Translations under genes and position numbers: made by a program | Assembly: GCA_028711355.1 (NCBI GenBank) | Contig: JAQTSL010000018.1 | Coordinates: 1-23,429 of the forward strand | Length of the DNA stretch: 23,429 bases | DNA from: Rhodoferax sp. | Lineage (GTDB): Bacteria; Pseudomonadota; Gammaproteobacteria; Burkholderiales; Burkholderiaceae_C | Reading direction: 5' to 3' | The notes under the pieces: generated by a model | What the model was told of the DNA's origin: nothing | Databases searched by the model: none | What the model saw: only the letters and a program-made list of their open reading frames with translations | Shown here: positions 7,516-16,017 of the stretch, one piece after another | Layout: every line of letters starts with the position of its first letter | How positions within the stretch are numbered: the first letter of the stretch is position 1

Positions 7516-8169
7516 TCAGCGCGCAGCGCGGGCCTGGTCGATCAAAAACTCTGCCACCCGCAGCAACCGGTCCATGCCACCGGTAAGCGCCCCGTCAGTG
7601 TAAAAGCGCCCGGCAACACCCAGCGCTGGCACCCCATCGACCCGGTAGGCCTGGGTCAGTTGGACCGCGCGACTGGCCTGGGTCGCCACGGCAAACGACG
7701 TGAATTGGATGGTAAATGCGGCCCGGTCCACGCCCTGCTGGACCACCCAGTCGGTGATGGCTTCACCCCGGTTCAGGTTGATTTTTTTGACATGAATTGC
7801 CTCAAACACCCGGGCGTGCAGTTTGTCAATCAGACCCATGGCTTGCAGCGCGAAATACAGGCGTTGCTGGGGCACCGAGCTGTCACTGAACGCCACCGGT
7901 ATCCGCCTAAAAACCACATCGCCGGGCAACTGCTTGACCCAGGGCGACAGCACCGGCTCAAAGGCGTTGCAGTGCGGACAAAAGTAGCCAAAGAATTCAA
8001 TCAATTCCACCTTACCCGCCGGTACCTGCCCCGGCACCGCCGGGTCGAGTATGATGAATTCCACCCCGGCTTGGGGTGCTTTGGCCTGCGCCTGCGCCAA
8101 AGGGGGGACAAGTAGCGTGCTTCCGGCAACAAAAAGTGCGGTTTGGGCACAAAGGAGACGACGTTGCAT
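7516..8169 (-). CDS. Periplasmic thiol:disulfide interchange protein, DsbA type
   Basis: 217 aa from ATG 8169, chosen because a GGAG sits 7 nt upstream and the protein then begins with a normal signal peptide (cleavage near AQA, ~27). A longer frame to 8322 adds basic sequence unlike an export signal. The thioredoxin active site CPHC is at 64-67 (EFFGYFCPHC) and the cis-proline is V180-P181 (VDGVPALGV). DsbA oxidises cysteines in exported proteins. It is 22 nt downstream of the SPOR gene. Inference: oxidative folding matters for the cytochromes and lipoproteins of this locus, but argS/SPOR neighbours make a general housekeeping role more likely. Confidence 0.92.
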   Translation of the reverse strand: MQRRLLCAQTALFVAGSTLLVPPLAQAQAKAPQAGVEFIILDPAVPGQVPAGKVELIEFFGYFCPHCNAFEPVLSPWVKQLPGDVVFRRIPVAFSDSSVPQQRLYFALQAMGLIDKLHARVFEAIHVKKINLNRGEAITDWVVQQGVDRAAFTIQFTSFAVATQASRAVQLTQAYRVDGVPALGVAGRFYTDGALTGGMDRLLRVAEFLIDQARAAR

Positions 8170-8191
8170 AAGTTTTCTCCGGTCAAAAAAT

Positions 8192-8794
8192 TTAACGTTG
8201 CACCCGTACCAGCGCCACTTCAAGGCCGGCTGACTCCAGCCGCTCCTTGGCCGCGTCCGCTTCGCCGCGGCTTTGCAACGGGCCCAAACGCACCCGATAG
8301 ACCACCCGGCCAGCTTGGTCACGTTCGCTCACTTTGGTGTCGATACCGGCCAGCGACAATTTGGCGCGCTGACTTTCGGCGTCCTCGGCGTTGCGGTAAG
8401 CGCCAACCTGAACAAAATAGACAAACGGATCGGCGAGCGTCTCTTTGGACTTGACCAGATCAGCCAGCGGGTCGGCACTGACGGCCGGTTTGAGCTCTGC
8501 CTTGGCATCGGGTTTGAGCTCAGGTTTGGCGACCGGCACGCCGCCCTCTGGCAGCGCTTGCTCGGCCGCCGACGCAGCGCGCGCCGGATTTTTGCCGTAC
8601 AGCGGCGCGTTGGGGTCCCAGTCCTTGTTTTTCTTGGACTCGGCGGCGTCCTGTTCCAGCGGGCGATTGGTGCCCTTGTCCAGAAACGGTACCGGCACCT
8701 TGGTCACGTACACCGCCACAATCAAGGCGATCGCCAGACCTGCCACCAGCCCCAGCACAAAGCCCAGCAATGTTCCGCCACGTTGTTGATGCAT
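8192..8794 (-). CDS. SPOR-domain inner-membrane protein (FtsN-like architecture)
   Basis: 200 aa. There is a short cytoplasmic N-terminus, one membrane segment at ~9-30 (FVLGLVAGLAIALIVAVYV), a charged Lys/Pro/Ala-rich linker, and a C-terminal SPOR domain at ~125-199 (YFVQVGAYRNAEDAESQRAK, YRVRLGPLQSRGEADAAKER). SPOR domains bind denuded peptidoglycan at the septum, so a role in division or wall turnover is likely. It lies 34 nt after argS and 22 nt before dsbA. Overall form is FtsN-like, but sequence alone does not prove orthology. Confidence 0.9.
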   Translation of the reverse strand: MHQQRGGTLLGFVLGLVAGLAIALIVAVYVTKVPVPFLDKGTNRPLEQDAAESKKNKDWDPNAPLYGKNPARAASAAEQALPEGGVPVAKPELKPDAKAELKPAVSADPLADLVKSKETLADPFVYFVQVGAYRNAEDAESQRAKLSLAGIDTKVSERDQAGRVVYRVRLGPLQSRGEADAAKERLESAGLEVALVRVQR

Positions 8795-8828
8795 GATGTG
8801 TTCCCGTTAGTTCCCGCTATGCCCCGTT

Positions 8829-10526
8829 TTACATTTTCTGCGGCGCGCTGACACGCAGCAGCGCCAGCCCGTTGCGCAGCACCTGCGCGGTGGCCGCCAC
8901 CAGCGCCAGGCGTGCCCGTTTGACGGCGTCATCATCGACCAAAATGCGCTCGGCGTCGTAGTAGCTGTGGTAGCTGGCCGCCAGCTCACGCAGGTAAAAG
9001 GTCACGTCGTGCGGTGCCAAGCCAGCCGCCGCATTGGTCAGCATCTGCGGGTACTTGGTCAGTTGCAGCATCAGCGCCTGCGCCGCTGGCGTGTCGAGCG
9101 GCGCCAGATCGGCCTGCGCCAGCGTGGCCACGTCGCCGCCCCAGGCCGCCAGCACCGAGCAAATGCGCGCGTGGGCGTACTGCACGTAATAAACCGGGTT
9201 ATCGTTGTTTTTTTGTACCGCCAGATCCACGTCAAAGGTGTATTCGGTATCGGGTTTGCGGCTGAGCAAAAAGAAACGCACCGCGTCTTTGCTGGTCCAC
9301 TCGATCAGGTCGCGCAGCGTCACATAGCTGCCCGCGCGCTTGCTGATCTTGACCTCTTGCCCACCACGCACCACGCGCACCATGGTATGCAGCACGTAGT
9401 CGGGGTAGCCTACGGGGATACCCACACCCGCCGCCTGCAACCCGGCGCGCACGCGGGCAATGGTGCCGTGGTGGTCGGTGCCCTGGATGTTGATGACCTT
9501 GGCAAAACCGCGCTGCCACTTGGTGATGTGGTAGGCGACGTCGGGCACAAAGTAGGTGTAGCTGCCGTCTTGCTTGCGCATCACGCGGTCTTTGTCGTCG
9601 CCGTAATCGGTGCTTTTGAGCCACAGCGCACCGTCTTGCAGGTACGTTTTGCCCGCCTCGATCAAACGCCTGACAGCCTCCTCAACCTTGCCAGACGTGT
9701 ACAAGCTGCTCTCTAAATAATAGTTATCAAAGTTCACGGCAAAGGCCTGCAAGTCCAGGTCTTGTTCATGGCGCAGGTAGGCCACGGCAAATTGCCGAAT
9801 GCTGTCTGTGTCTTGCGCATCGCCGCTGGCGGTAAAGCTGCGGTCGTCGGACGTGACGGTTTTCTTGGCCAAAAAGTCGGCCGCAATGTCGGCAATGTAG
9901 TCGCCGTTGTAAAAATTCTTGCTGGCCGGATTTTCTGGATCGGTCGGCCAGCAGGCGTCGCCCGGCTTGAAACCTTGCGCACGCAACTGCGTGCTGGTGG
10001 CCAGCGTGCCGATCTGCACCCCGGCGTCGTTGTAATAAAACTCGCGATAGACGTCCCAGCCCTGACTGGCGTACAGGTTGCAAATGGCGTCACCCAGCGC
10101 GGCCTGGCGGCCGTGGCCTACGTGCAGTGGCCCGGTTGGGTTGGCCGAGACAAATTCGACCAGCATGCGCTGGCCGTTGGTTGGCTGCTGGCCATATGCG
10201 TTGCCCTGCGCCAGTACGCTTTTGACCACCTGCTGCTTGGCGGCAGGCTTGAGGCGGATGTTGATAAAGCCCGGCCCCGCAACATCGAGCGCATCCACCC
10301 AGGTCTGAAACGCCGGCGTGGCTTGCAGGCGAGCACACAGCGTGTCGGCCAGTTGGCGCGGGTTGCGCTTGAGCGGCCTGGCCAGTTGCATCGCCGCGGT
10401 GGTGGCCAGGTCGCCGTGCGCGGCCACCTTGGGTGACTCAAAAGCCGCCTTGGCGCCAGCGCCCGGCTGTAAATCTTCCAGCGTCTGGCGCAGGGCTTGC
10501 AAAAGTTGGGTGGTGACGGTCAGCAT
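8829..10526 (-). CDS. argS: Arginyl-tRNA synthetase
   Basis: 565 aa class I synthetase that charges tRNA-Arg in the cytosol. It has the ArgRS N-terminal additional domain (~1-110), the HIGH-type motif HVGH at 135-138 within SANPTGPLHVGHGR, a degenerate KMSKS-type loop KISKRAG near 391-397, and the C-terminal anticodon-binding alpha-helical domain ending LRVSAPQKM. Length is normal for the family. It is the first gene of an argS-SPOR-dsbA run with short gaps. Confidence 0.97.
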   Translation of the reverse strand: MLTVTTQLLQALRQTLEDLQPGAGAKAAFESPKVAAHGDLATTAAMQLARPLKRNPRQLADTLCARLQATPAFQTWVDALDVAGPGFINIRLKPAAKQQVVKSVLAQGNAYGQQPTNGQRMLVEFVSANPTGPLHVGHGRQAALGDAICNLYASQGWDVYREFYYNDAGVQIGTLATSTQLRAQGFKPGDACWPTDPENPASKNFYNGDYIADIAADFLAKKTVTSDDRSFTASGDAQDTDSIRQFAVAYLRHEQDLDLQAFAVNFDNYYLESSLYTSGKVEEAVRRLIEAGKTYLQDGALWLKSTDYGDDKDRVMRKQDGSYTYFVPDVAYHITKWQRGFAKVINIQGTDHHGTIARVRAGLQAAGVGIPVGYPDYVLHTMVRVVRGGQEVKISKRAGSYVTLRDLIEWTSKDAVRFFLLSRKPDTEYTFDVDLAVQKNNDNPVYYVQYAHARICSVLAAWGGDVATLAQADLAPLDTPAAQALMLQLTKYPQMLTNAAAGLAPHDVTFYLRELAASYHSYYDAERILVDDDAVKRARLALVAATAQVLRNGLALLRVSAPQKM

Positions 10527-10565
10527 GGGCCAATTTTAGGGTGCCCGCCCAAGCGACGCTTGAAA

Positions 10566-11690
10566 CTAAAAATCAGCTTTCAGGCCAACGCTGTAGATCG
10601 AGTATTTGCCGCCATTCAAATCGGCCGAAAAGGTGTTGTAGGCCACCGGCATTTCGTTAAAGATCAGCGTGTCGCTCAACTGGCTGCGGGCAAAAATGCT
10701 GACGTTGGGGTGAATGCGGTAGCTGGCTTGCAGTGCGATGGTTCTGGTTTGGCTAAAAGACGACCAGCCGCGCGCAGCCAAAATGTCGTCAATCTTGTCG
10801 CGTTGGATGGCATAAAACAGGTAGCCGGCGCGCAGCGTCCAGGGGCCGTGGTTCCAGGCGGCGTTGAGTCCGGCCTGAATAAAGTTGCCGCGCCAGGCCA
10901 GTTCGTCGGCGACATGGATGGTGCTGGTATTGGCAAGCACCTGTGACCCGTCGGCGGCGGTGGCAACCGTGCTGGGGTTGCCGATGGCAGAAAACTGAAA
11001 CACTTTGGCGCCCTGTAACAAGCTGCCCGAAAGCGCTCCGTATGACAACCGGGTGCTGCCCGCGCTGAGCAACAGGCCAAAGTCGGTGCTTGGCGTCAAC
11101 TGCCAACTGCCAATCAGGTCAGCTTGCAAATTGTTATCGGCCGGTTGGCTGACTTTGATCGATTGCAGCAAATAACCCGGCGGCATCAGCACCTGAACAC
11201 CGGCATTGGCGGCAAAACTCGAGCCGACATCGCCGCCTTGATCACCCCAGGCCGACAGCCGCAGCGCCAGCGCCGGCCGTTTGCCAGCACCGTCCAGCAA
11301 CCGGTATTGACCCGACACCCGCCAACTGCTGAAGTGATAAGTTTCAGCCAAGCCGCGCAAATTGCGCTGCCACAAGCTGGCCGACAACCAGGTGTTGTCA
11401 CGCACCCGCCAAGCCCCAGCCACGTGGGCGCCGTGGTAGTCACCCGCCTGGGTACCGGCGGCCAGTGCGTTGCTGTCTCGAATCCCGAAAAAATCAAGCT
11501 GCTCGTTCATGTGGTCCGAGCTGACTTCCAGCGTCCCCTTGGGCGCATATTGCTCGGGCGTGGCGCTCAGAAAGGCGTCCAGCGGCGCCGCCCAGGCTGA
11601 TCCTGCCAGCGACAAAAAAAGCAGGCCCAGGGCCTGCTTGAACTGCAACCCCCGGCCAACCTTGGATTTGAATTGGACAGGGGCTGTCAT
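10566..11690 (-). CDS. Outer-membrane beta-barrel protein of unknown function
   Basis: 374 aa. The signal peptide is at ~1-34 (LGLLFLSLAGSAWA) and is followed by alternating amphipathic strands rich in Tyr/Trp/Gly. The C-terminus is YSVGLKADF, with the terminal Phe typical of Bam-inserted barrels. No TonB box or recognised porin signature. A GAGAGG Shine-Dalgarno sequence lies 9 nt before ATG 11690, and the start is 13 nt after the stop of lipoprotein B, so the two are probably co-transcribed. The N-terminal 35-100 region (LDAFLSATPEQYAPKGTLEV) is not one I can place. It could be a transport barrel or export partner for B and C; that is inference from spacing only. Confidence 0.8.
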   Translation of the reverse strand: MTAPVQFKSKVGRGLQFKQALGLLFLSLAGSAWAAPLDAFLSATPEQYAPKGTLEVSSDHMNEQLDFFGIRDSNALAAGTQAGDYHGAHVAGAWRVRDNTWLSASLWQRNLRGLAETYHFSSWRVSGQYRLLDGAGKRPALALRLSAWGDQGGDVGSSFAANAGVQVLMPPGYLLQSIKVSQPADNNLQADLIGSWQLTPSTDFGLLLSAGSTRLSYGALSGSLLQGAKVFQFSAIGNPSTVATAADGSQVLANTSTIHVADELAWRGNFIQAGLNAAWNHGPWTLRAGYLFYAIQRDKIDDILAARGWSSFSQTRTIALQASYRIHPNVSIFARSQLSDTLIFNEMPVAYNTFSADLNGGKYSIYSVGLKADF

Positions 11691-11703
11691 GCCGTCAAAC
11701 CTC

Positions 11704-14175
11704 TCAGGGGATCAAATTAATAAAGCCAGTTAGGCTCGGGCCGGTGACCGACACCGCAGCACCGGTACCACTCATCGAGCCCGGCACGGTCACCGTGTCA
11801 GTGGTGAAGGCGGCCCCGCTGGTCAGACGTAGCGGTGAATTGGACAACACCAGCTTGACACTGTAGGTTTTACCAACCAAGGTAGTTCCGGTTCCCAGGC
11901 GCGCCATGGCGTTGCTGACAACGTTGCCCACCACAATGCTGCTGCTGCCACCCAGCACGAGGGTGTTGTTCACACCGGCCACGGCATCGGCAAAGCCGCT
12001 GAGTATTTCAGAGCCATCTGTGCCACGGGCATAGATGCGGGCAAATGCCGTAGTGGGCACCGACACCAGCACATTGGCGCCGCTCTGGGTGAGATTAACG
12101 CTGTCAATGTAGGCCTTGAGCAAAGCCTGGCCGCCAGTGGCGGTATCGGTAATTTCAATCGCCGCGCTGGTCGTTTGCCCACCGCCCAGATTGAACGTAC
12201 CACCGTCCGTCAGCGTGAAGCTGAAGGCTGCTGTGCTGGCCATCGGCCACTTGACGGTAATGCCGGGCGAAGCCTGGAACTGGCTCAGCGTGTAGCTGGT
12301 GGCCCCAGTACCATTGTCAAACCCGATCGCATCGCCAGCCAGGTAAGCAAAGTTGGTCGGTGACACGGTAGTGGTGGTGGTGGAACTGACCGTCGTGGTC
12401 GATGTCGTGCTGGTGGTCGTCGGGTTCGGGTTGACCACCGTCATGTAGCCTTCAATGCCGACACCGCTGACAGACTTGTTGGCACCGTTGGCGGCCGGCA
12501 CCTCGACTGTGTAGTTGGTCATGGCAGAGCCATCGGCCAAGGCCAGTGACAAGCCGTTCACCACCAGAGTAACCCGGTACTTACCGCTCAAGTCATTGAG
12601 GGCGCCCAGGCGCTGAGTGGCATTGTTGACCACCGAGCCCAAGGTGATGCTGCTGGTGCTACCGTAAGTCAAGGCGTTGGTGACCCCCGCGACCGTGTCG
12701 GCAAAATTGCCCTTGATTTCGGAGCCATCGGGTGCCATGGCATAGACCCAGGCATGAGCGCTGGCCGGCACGCTGAAGGTGACACCGCTGCTGCTACTGC
12801 TGACGTTGACGTTGTCAATATAGGCTCTGATTTGACCCTTACCCGTGGCCGAGGTGTCAGTCATTGCCAGCGCTGCAGTGACCGGCCCGGTCGGTGCCAC
12901 AAACGTTCCGCTAGCAGCCAACTTGAATTCCAGCGCGGCGCTGGCTGCCATCGGCCACTTGACCAAAATACCGGCAGCCGAGTGGAAATCGGCCAAGGTA
13001 TAAGCCGTGGCTGGCGCACCGGTGCCGTCGTTGTAACTGATGGTATCGCTGGTCAGATACAGGTAATTGACCGGCAGGGTAGTGCTGGTGGTTGATGTGG
13101 TGGTGGTGCTGCTGGTCGTCGAGGTGGATGTCGCCGTCGATGAGGTGGAGGTCGATGTGGTGGTGGTCCCCGCAAGCGTGGTGCTTGTGCCAGCAGAATT
13201 CACAACCGTTGATACATCGGTCAAGCCGGTACCCGTGGTGGCCGTGGTGAGTGTGCCGCCATTCACTGCCGCTGCAATCGCGTCGGGAATCCCGGTGTTA
13301 CTTTGCATATTGGTGATCACCGTGGCCAGTGCGTAACCACTGCCGGTCGCGCCCAAAAGGGCGTTGACTTGGCTGGTGAGTGCCACCGACATGGTAGATG
13401 CCAGGTTGGAGGCACCCACTTTATCGACCCCGGTTTGAATATTGGAATCAGTCAAGCGAACTGCCGTTGCGGCGCTTTGAATGAAGGTATTCACAAAGGC
13501 CGAATTGACGGTTGCAAACGCTCCCGTGACACCCATCGGGGGCGGCAAGGTGGTATCTTTCAAGGTCTGCACCAGGGCATCTTTGACCGCGTCGTAAACC
13601 GGTTGCAGCTTGGCAACGTCAGCGACACTTGCCGTCATGGATACGTCTAACCCGCCCAATTTGGCAAGCGTTGTGGTCACCTGCAACAGCAATTGGTGAA
13701 CCGCCACAGATTTGGCCTGAAGCAGTACTTCGGTGTCGCTGCCAGGGTCCGTCGTCAGCAATTTGGTGCCAGCAGGCAAGTCCATCAACGCAATGACCTG
13801 CGCTTCGGTCAGCGCGTTGGGGCCGGTCATCAACGTGGTCAGCGGTGTCAGCATGATGGCGTTGGCTGGCGCCCGCAGTCGCCCGATGAACCGCAAACCG
13901 TCCGGGTTGGTACCACCGCTTGCCACAGTTTGCCCATTGCATGCTTGTGAAAACTGGACCCGGCCATTGGCATCAGACGGTGCGATGGCGGCAAAGTTGG
14001 GGCTGGCCGCACTGTCGCTGTTGGGGTCCACTTGGCAGATGACCGTGGCACCAGAGACGTGGCCGTCAGTGACGGTATAGATCGGCCCAACAAAAGTGGG
14101 CGAACCACCACCACCACAGGCGGCCACTACCAGCACCACGGCTGTCAGAGGGAATAAACGGAGTTTGGATTGCAT
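11704..14175 (-). CDS. Large surface lipoprotein B with two copies of a shared ~200-aa module and Thr-rich linkers
   Basis: 823 aa from ATG 14175 (GGGG about 6 nt upstream); ATG 14187 is possible. Lipobox VVAAC places the lipidated Cys at residue 20. Residues ~30-320 begin with a carboxypeptidase-regulatory-like stretch (GHVSGATVICQVD), then LTPLTTLM and helical segments. A Ser/Thr-only linker (~325-366) leads to module copy 1 (~368-580), then a second Thr-rich linker (~583-604) and copy 2 (~605-823). Each copy starts YLxxDxIxxxxGTG, then YTLxxFxxxxGIxVKWPMA, has an internal DGSEI, and ends GxxxTVxVP...GYM or GFI. The third copy is in gene C. No heme or catalytic motif is visible. Linkers of this kind suggest an extended, exposed protein. 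Function unknown. Confidence 0.85.
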   Translation of the reverse strand: MQSKLRLFPLTAVVLVVAACGGGGSPTFVGPIYTVTDGHVSGATVICQVDPNSDSAASPNFAAIAPSDANGRVQFSQACNGQTVASGGTNPDGLRFIGRLRAPANAIMLTPLTTLMTGPNALTEAQVIALMDLPAGTKLLTTDPGSDTEVLLQAKSVAVHQLLLQVTTTLAKLGGLDVSMTASVADVAKLQPVYDAVKDALVQTLKDTTLPPPMGVTGAFATVNSAFVNTFIQSAATAVRLTDSNIQTGVDKVGASNLASTMSVALTSQVNALLGATGSGYALATVITNMQSNTGIPDAIAAAVNGGTLTTATTGTGLTDVSTVVNSAGTSTTLAGTTTTSTSTSSTATSTSTTSSTTTTSTTSTTLPVNYLYLTSDTISYNDGTGAPATAYTLADFHSAAGILVKWPMAASAALEFKLAASGTFVAPTGPVTAALAMTDTSATGKGQIRAYIDNVNVSSSSSGVTFSVPASAHAWVYAMAPDGSEIKGNFADTVAGVTNALTYGSTSSITLGSVVNNATQRLGALNDLSGKYRVTLVVNGLSLALADGSAMTNYTVEVPAANGANKSVSGVGIEGYMTVVNPNPTTTSTTSTTTVSSTTTTTVSPTNFAYLAGDAIGFDNGTGATSYTLSQFQASPGITVKWPMASTAAFSFTLTDGGTFNLGGGQTTSAAIEITDTATGGQALLKAYIDSVNLTQSGANVLVSVPTTAFARIYARGTDGSEILSGFADAVAGVNNTLVLGGSSSIVVGNVVSNAMARLGTGTTLVGKTYSVKLVLSNSPLRLTSGAAFTTDTVTVPGSMSGTGAAVSVTGPSLTGFINLIP
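12362..12424 (-). repeat. Thr-rich linker repeat tract 2 in gene B
   Basis: Runs of ACC/ACG/ACT/TCC codons encode a Thr/Ser/Val linker between the two modules. It is an imperfect trinucleotide-type repeat that could change length in register. Confidence 0.7.
13077..13190 (-). repeat. Thr/Ser-rich linker repeat tract 1 in gene B
   Basis: About 38 codons, almost all Thr or Ser, ahead of module copy 1. The opposite strand reads as a Val/Asp-rich open frame (13067-13336), which is a composition artefact. Confidence 0.7.
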
Positions 14176-14239
14176 GAAGGACCCCATAAAAGTTGATTTG
14201 GCCCGCCAGCCGGTGCAGGTCGGGCAGTTTAGGACAGCA

Positions 14240-14267
14240 GAAATAGTCATTGGGAGTTACGTGTCAA
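14240..14267 (-). promoter_or_regulatory. Candidate sigma-70 promoter for gene B
   Basis: TTGACA (14267-14262) is a perfect -35 hexamer, followed after 16 bp by TATTTC (14245-14240), a weak -10. It lies in the 120-nt gap between C and B and fits the gap being longer than others in this run. Confidence 0.35.
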
Positions 14268-14295
14268 ATGGAGCAAAATAAAAATCATCCGCCGG

Positions 14296-15612
14296 TTACC
14301 GCGGACTGAGGCTGATGTAGCCTTCCAAGCCCAGCCCGGTGATGGTTCTGACGTTGCTTGCGTCAGATAGCGATTTGGGAACGGTGATGGTGTAACTGGC
14401 CAGCGGTGTGCCATTGGCCAGGGCCAGCGGCAGGTTGGTCACCACCAGTGTCACTTTGTAGGTACCGCTTAAATTGCTGGCAGCGCCACCACCATTGAGG
14501 GCGCTGTTCAGGGCTGCGCCAAAGACCAGGCTACTGACGTTGTTGCCCGTCGTACCCAGGGTGACGCTGGCGTTGGCGACGGAACTGCTTAAATTGTTCA
14601 AGAAGGCCCCGTCGCTGCCGTTGGTCGCCACCCCATAGGCCCAGGCAACCGGTGCTGCTGGCACGGTTAGCACGATGCCGCTGGCGGTCTGGGTCACGGC
14701 AATATCGTCCAGATAAAATTTGATGGTACCTTGCGCTGTGTCAACGATCGAAACCGCCACACTGACGGTCTGCCCGGCGGCCACGGTGAAGTTGCCGGCA
14801 TCGACCAGCGTCAACTTGAGTGCTGCCACGTCAAAAACCGGCCATGTCACCGGGATGCCGGGCGACGTTTGAAATTGCGCCAAGGTGTAGGCGGTGGGCA
14901 AAAAACCGTTGTCAAACGTGATCGAATCGCCCGCCAGCAAAAGTTGGTTGCTGGCAGCCGGCGCTTGCCCAGTAGCGGCCACATTCAACCAAAAACCGTC
15001 GGTGGCGGTCAGCGCACTGGCAAACGGCAGGTAGGACTTGCTGACAAGGTAGTCGGCCAACACGGTGCCGACCTGGCTTTCCAGGGAGGGAGCGTAAAAC
15101 TTCCACTTGGTTTGGCTGGCATCCCAGGCCCAAACGGTGTTGATGGTCTGGTTGGCTGCGGTCAAGCCGCTGCCCAAAGCGCTGTTGAGCTCAGACGGTG
15201 TCTTGTTATCGGCGCTGGCTAGCAGGTTCCAGCCTGTCACCAGGTCGGCGGCGGACAGCGTTGCGGTGGCGGTGGCTGGCCCGGCCAGTGTGATGTCCGT
15301 TGCGGCATTGACCCAAAAACCCTGTTTGGGGGCAATACTGGAAAGCACGTCATAACCCTTGCTTTGCGCATAGGCCGCCAGCACGTCAGCGGCCATCGAC
15401 TGCGTATAAAAAGCCCAACGGCCGGTGGCTTTGTTCCAGCTCCAGACACTGGTAATTTGCGCACTGTTGAACTGGTTTGCCACATCGATTGGCGTGGCAT
15501 CGCTGTTGCCCAGCAAATTCCAGCCCTGCGTCAGGTTGACCGGCGCGCCGGCCAGCGCCAGCAGTGGCGACAGCAAACAGGGCAGCAGGGCACGGCGCAA
15601 CAGGGAACGCAT
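14296..15612 (-). CDS. Secreted modular protein C: paired GWNL repeats plus the shared module
   Basis: 438 aa from ATG 15612 (GGAG with 5-nt spacing); the frame extends to 15645 but would overlap the upstream gene and bury the signal peptide. The signal peptide ends near LALA at ~21. GWNL repeat 1 (~27-108: GWNLLGNS, VWSWN, WAFYTQS, GYDVLSSIAPKQGFWVN) and repeat 2 (~124-205: GWNLLASAD, VWAWD, WKFYAPS, DGFWLNV) match those of A and A'. Residues ~220-438 are a third copy of the module found twice in B (LLLAGDSITFDNG, YTLAQFQTSPGIPVTWP, ending LGLEGYISLSPR). It starts 29 nt after the ComEA-like gene. No enzyme or heme motif. Function unknown; the domain sharing ties A, A', B and C into one family. 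Confidence 0.85.
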   Translation of the reverse strand: MRSLLRRALLPCLLSPLLALAGAPVNLTQGWNLLGNSDATPIDVANQFNSAQITSVWSWNKATGRWAFYTQSMAADVLAAYAQSKGYDVLSSIAPKQGFWVNAATDITLAGPATATATLSAADLVTGWNLLASADNKTPSELNSALGSGLTAANQTINTVWAWDASQTKWKFYAPSLESQVGTVLADYLVSKSYLPFASALTATDGFWLNVAATGQAPAASNQLLLAGDSITFDNGFLPTAYTLAQFQTSPGIPVTWPVFDVAALKLTLVDAGNFTVAAGQTVSVAVSIVDTAQGTIKFYLDDIAVTQTASGIVLTVPAAPVAWAYGVATNGSDGAFLNNLSSSVANASVTLGTTGNNVSSLVFGAALNSALNGGGAASNLSGTYKVTLVVTNLPLALANGTPLASYTITVPKSLSDASNVRTITGLGLEGYISLSPR

Positions 15613-15641
15613 GAGGACTCCAGTAAAAAAGGCGGGCTTCG

Positions 15642-15989
15642 TCAAGGGGTTGCCTTTGGGGCTTTTTGGGCTGTCTGATTGGCAACCACTAAATTCTTGA
15701 GCTCTGCATAGTGTTCGGCAGAGATGATGTCTTTGGTCACGAGCCAGGCCTTGCTGCCCAAGGGGCGAGCGGCAATGATCTTGCTGGCCTGCGCCTCGGT
15801 CAAGCCGGGCAAGGTGAGCAAGGTTTTGGTATTGGCGCTGTTGATGTCAATAAGTTTGACTTTGGCCGCCGCTGGTTTGCTGGCGGCAGTTTGAACTGGG
15901 GCCGCTTTACTGTCGGCAGCCATTGTCTGGCCAGCCATCAGCGTGATGGCCGCAACCATGAGGGTGGAACAAAACAAGTGCTTTTTCAT
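15642..15989 (-). CDS. Secreted helix-hairpin-helix protein, ComEA-like
   Basis: 115 aa. The signal peptide is at ~1-24 (MAGQTMAADS) and is followed by a short Ala/Lys linker and one ComEA-type HhH domain: IDINSANTKTLLTLPGLTEAQASKIIAARP, then a second hairpin ending YAELKNLVV. ComEA proteins bind double-stranded DNA in the periplasm during uptake; short soluble HhH proteins of this size are common in proteobacteria and are often not tested. It lies downstream of the decaheme gene but beyond a strong terminator, so it is probably transcribed on its own or by read-through, together with gene C (29 nt). The Shine-Dalgarno sequence is weak. Confidence 0.85.
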   Translation of the reverse strand: MKKHLFCSTLMVAAITLMAGQTMAADSKAAPVQTAASKPAAAKVKLIDINSANTKTLLTLPGLTEAQASKIIAARPLGSKAWLVTKDIISAEHYAELKNLVVANQTAQKAPKATP

Positions 15990-16017
15990 AATGAATTGAA
16001 ACCTTGTGGAATGACTG

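Noticed and set aside
9762..10436. 224-aa plus-strand frame opposite argS, and similar long antisense frames at 8967-9716, 16903-17610, 19234-20175 and 21230-21934
   Set aside because: All lie opposite confidently assigned genes in GC-rich sequence, with no domain or Shine-Dalgarno support.
13067..13336. Plus-strand Val/Asp-rich 89-aa frame
   Set aside because: Exact antisense of the Thr-rich linker of gene B; composition artefact.
14176..14295. Terminator between genes C and B (GCCCG ... CGGGC)
   Set aside because: Five-bp stem with a 15-nt loop and no T run.
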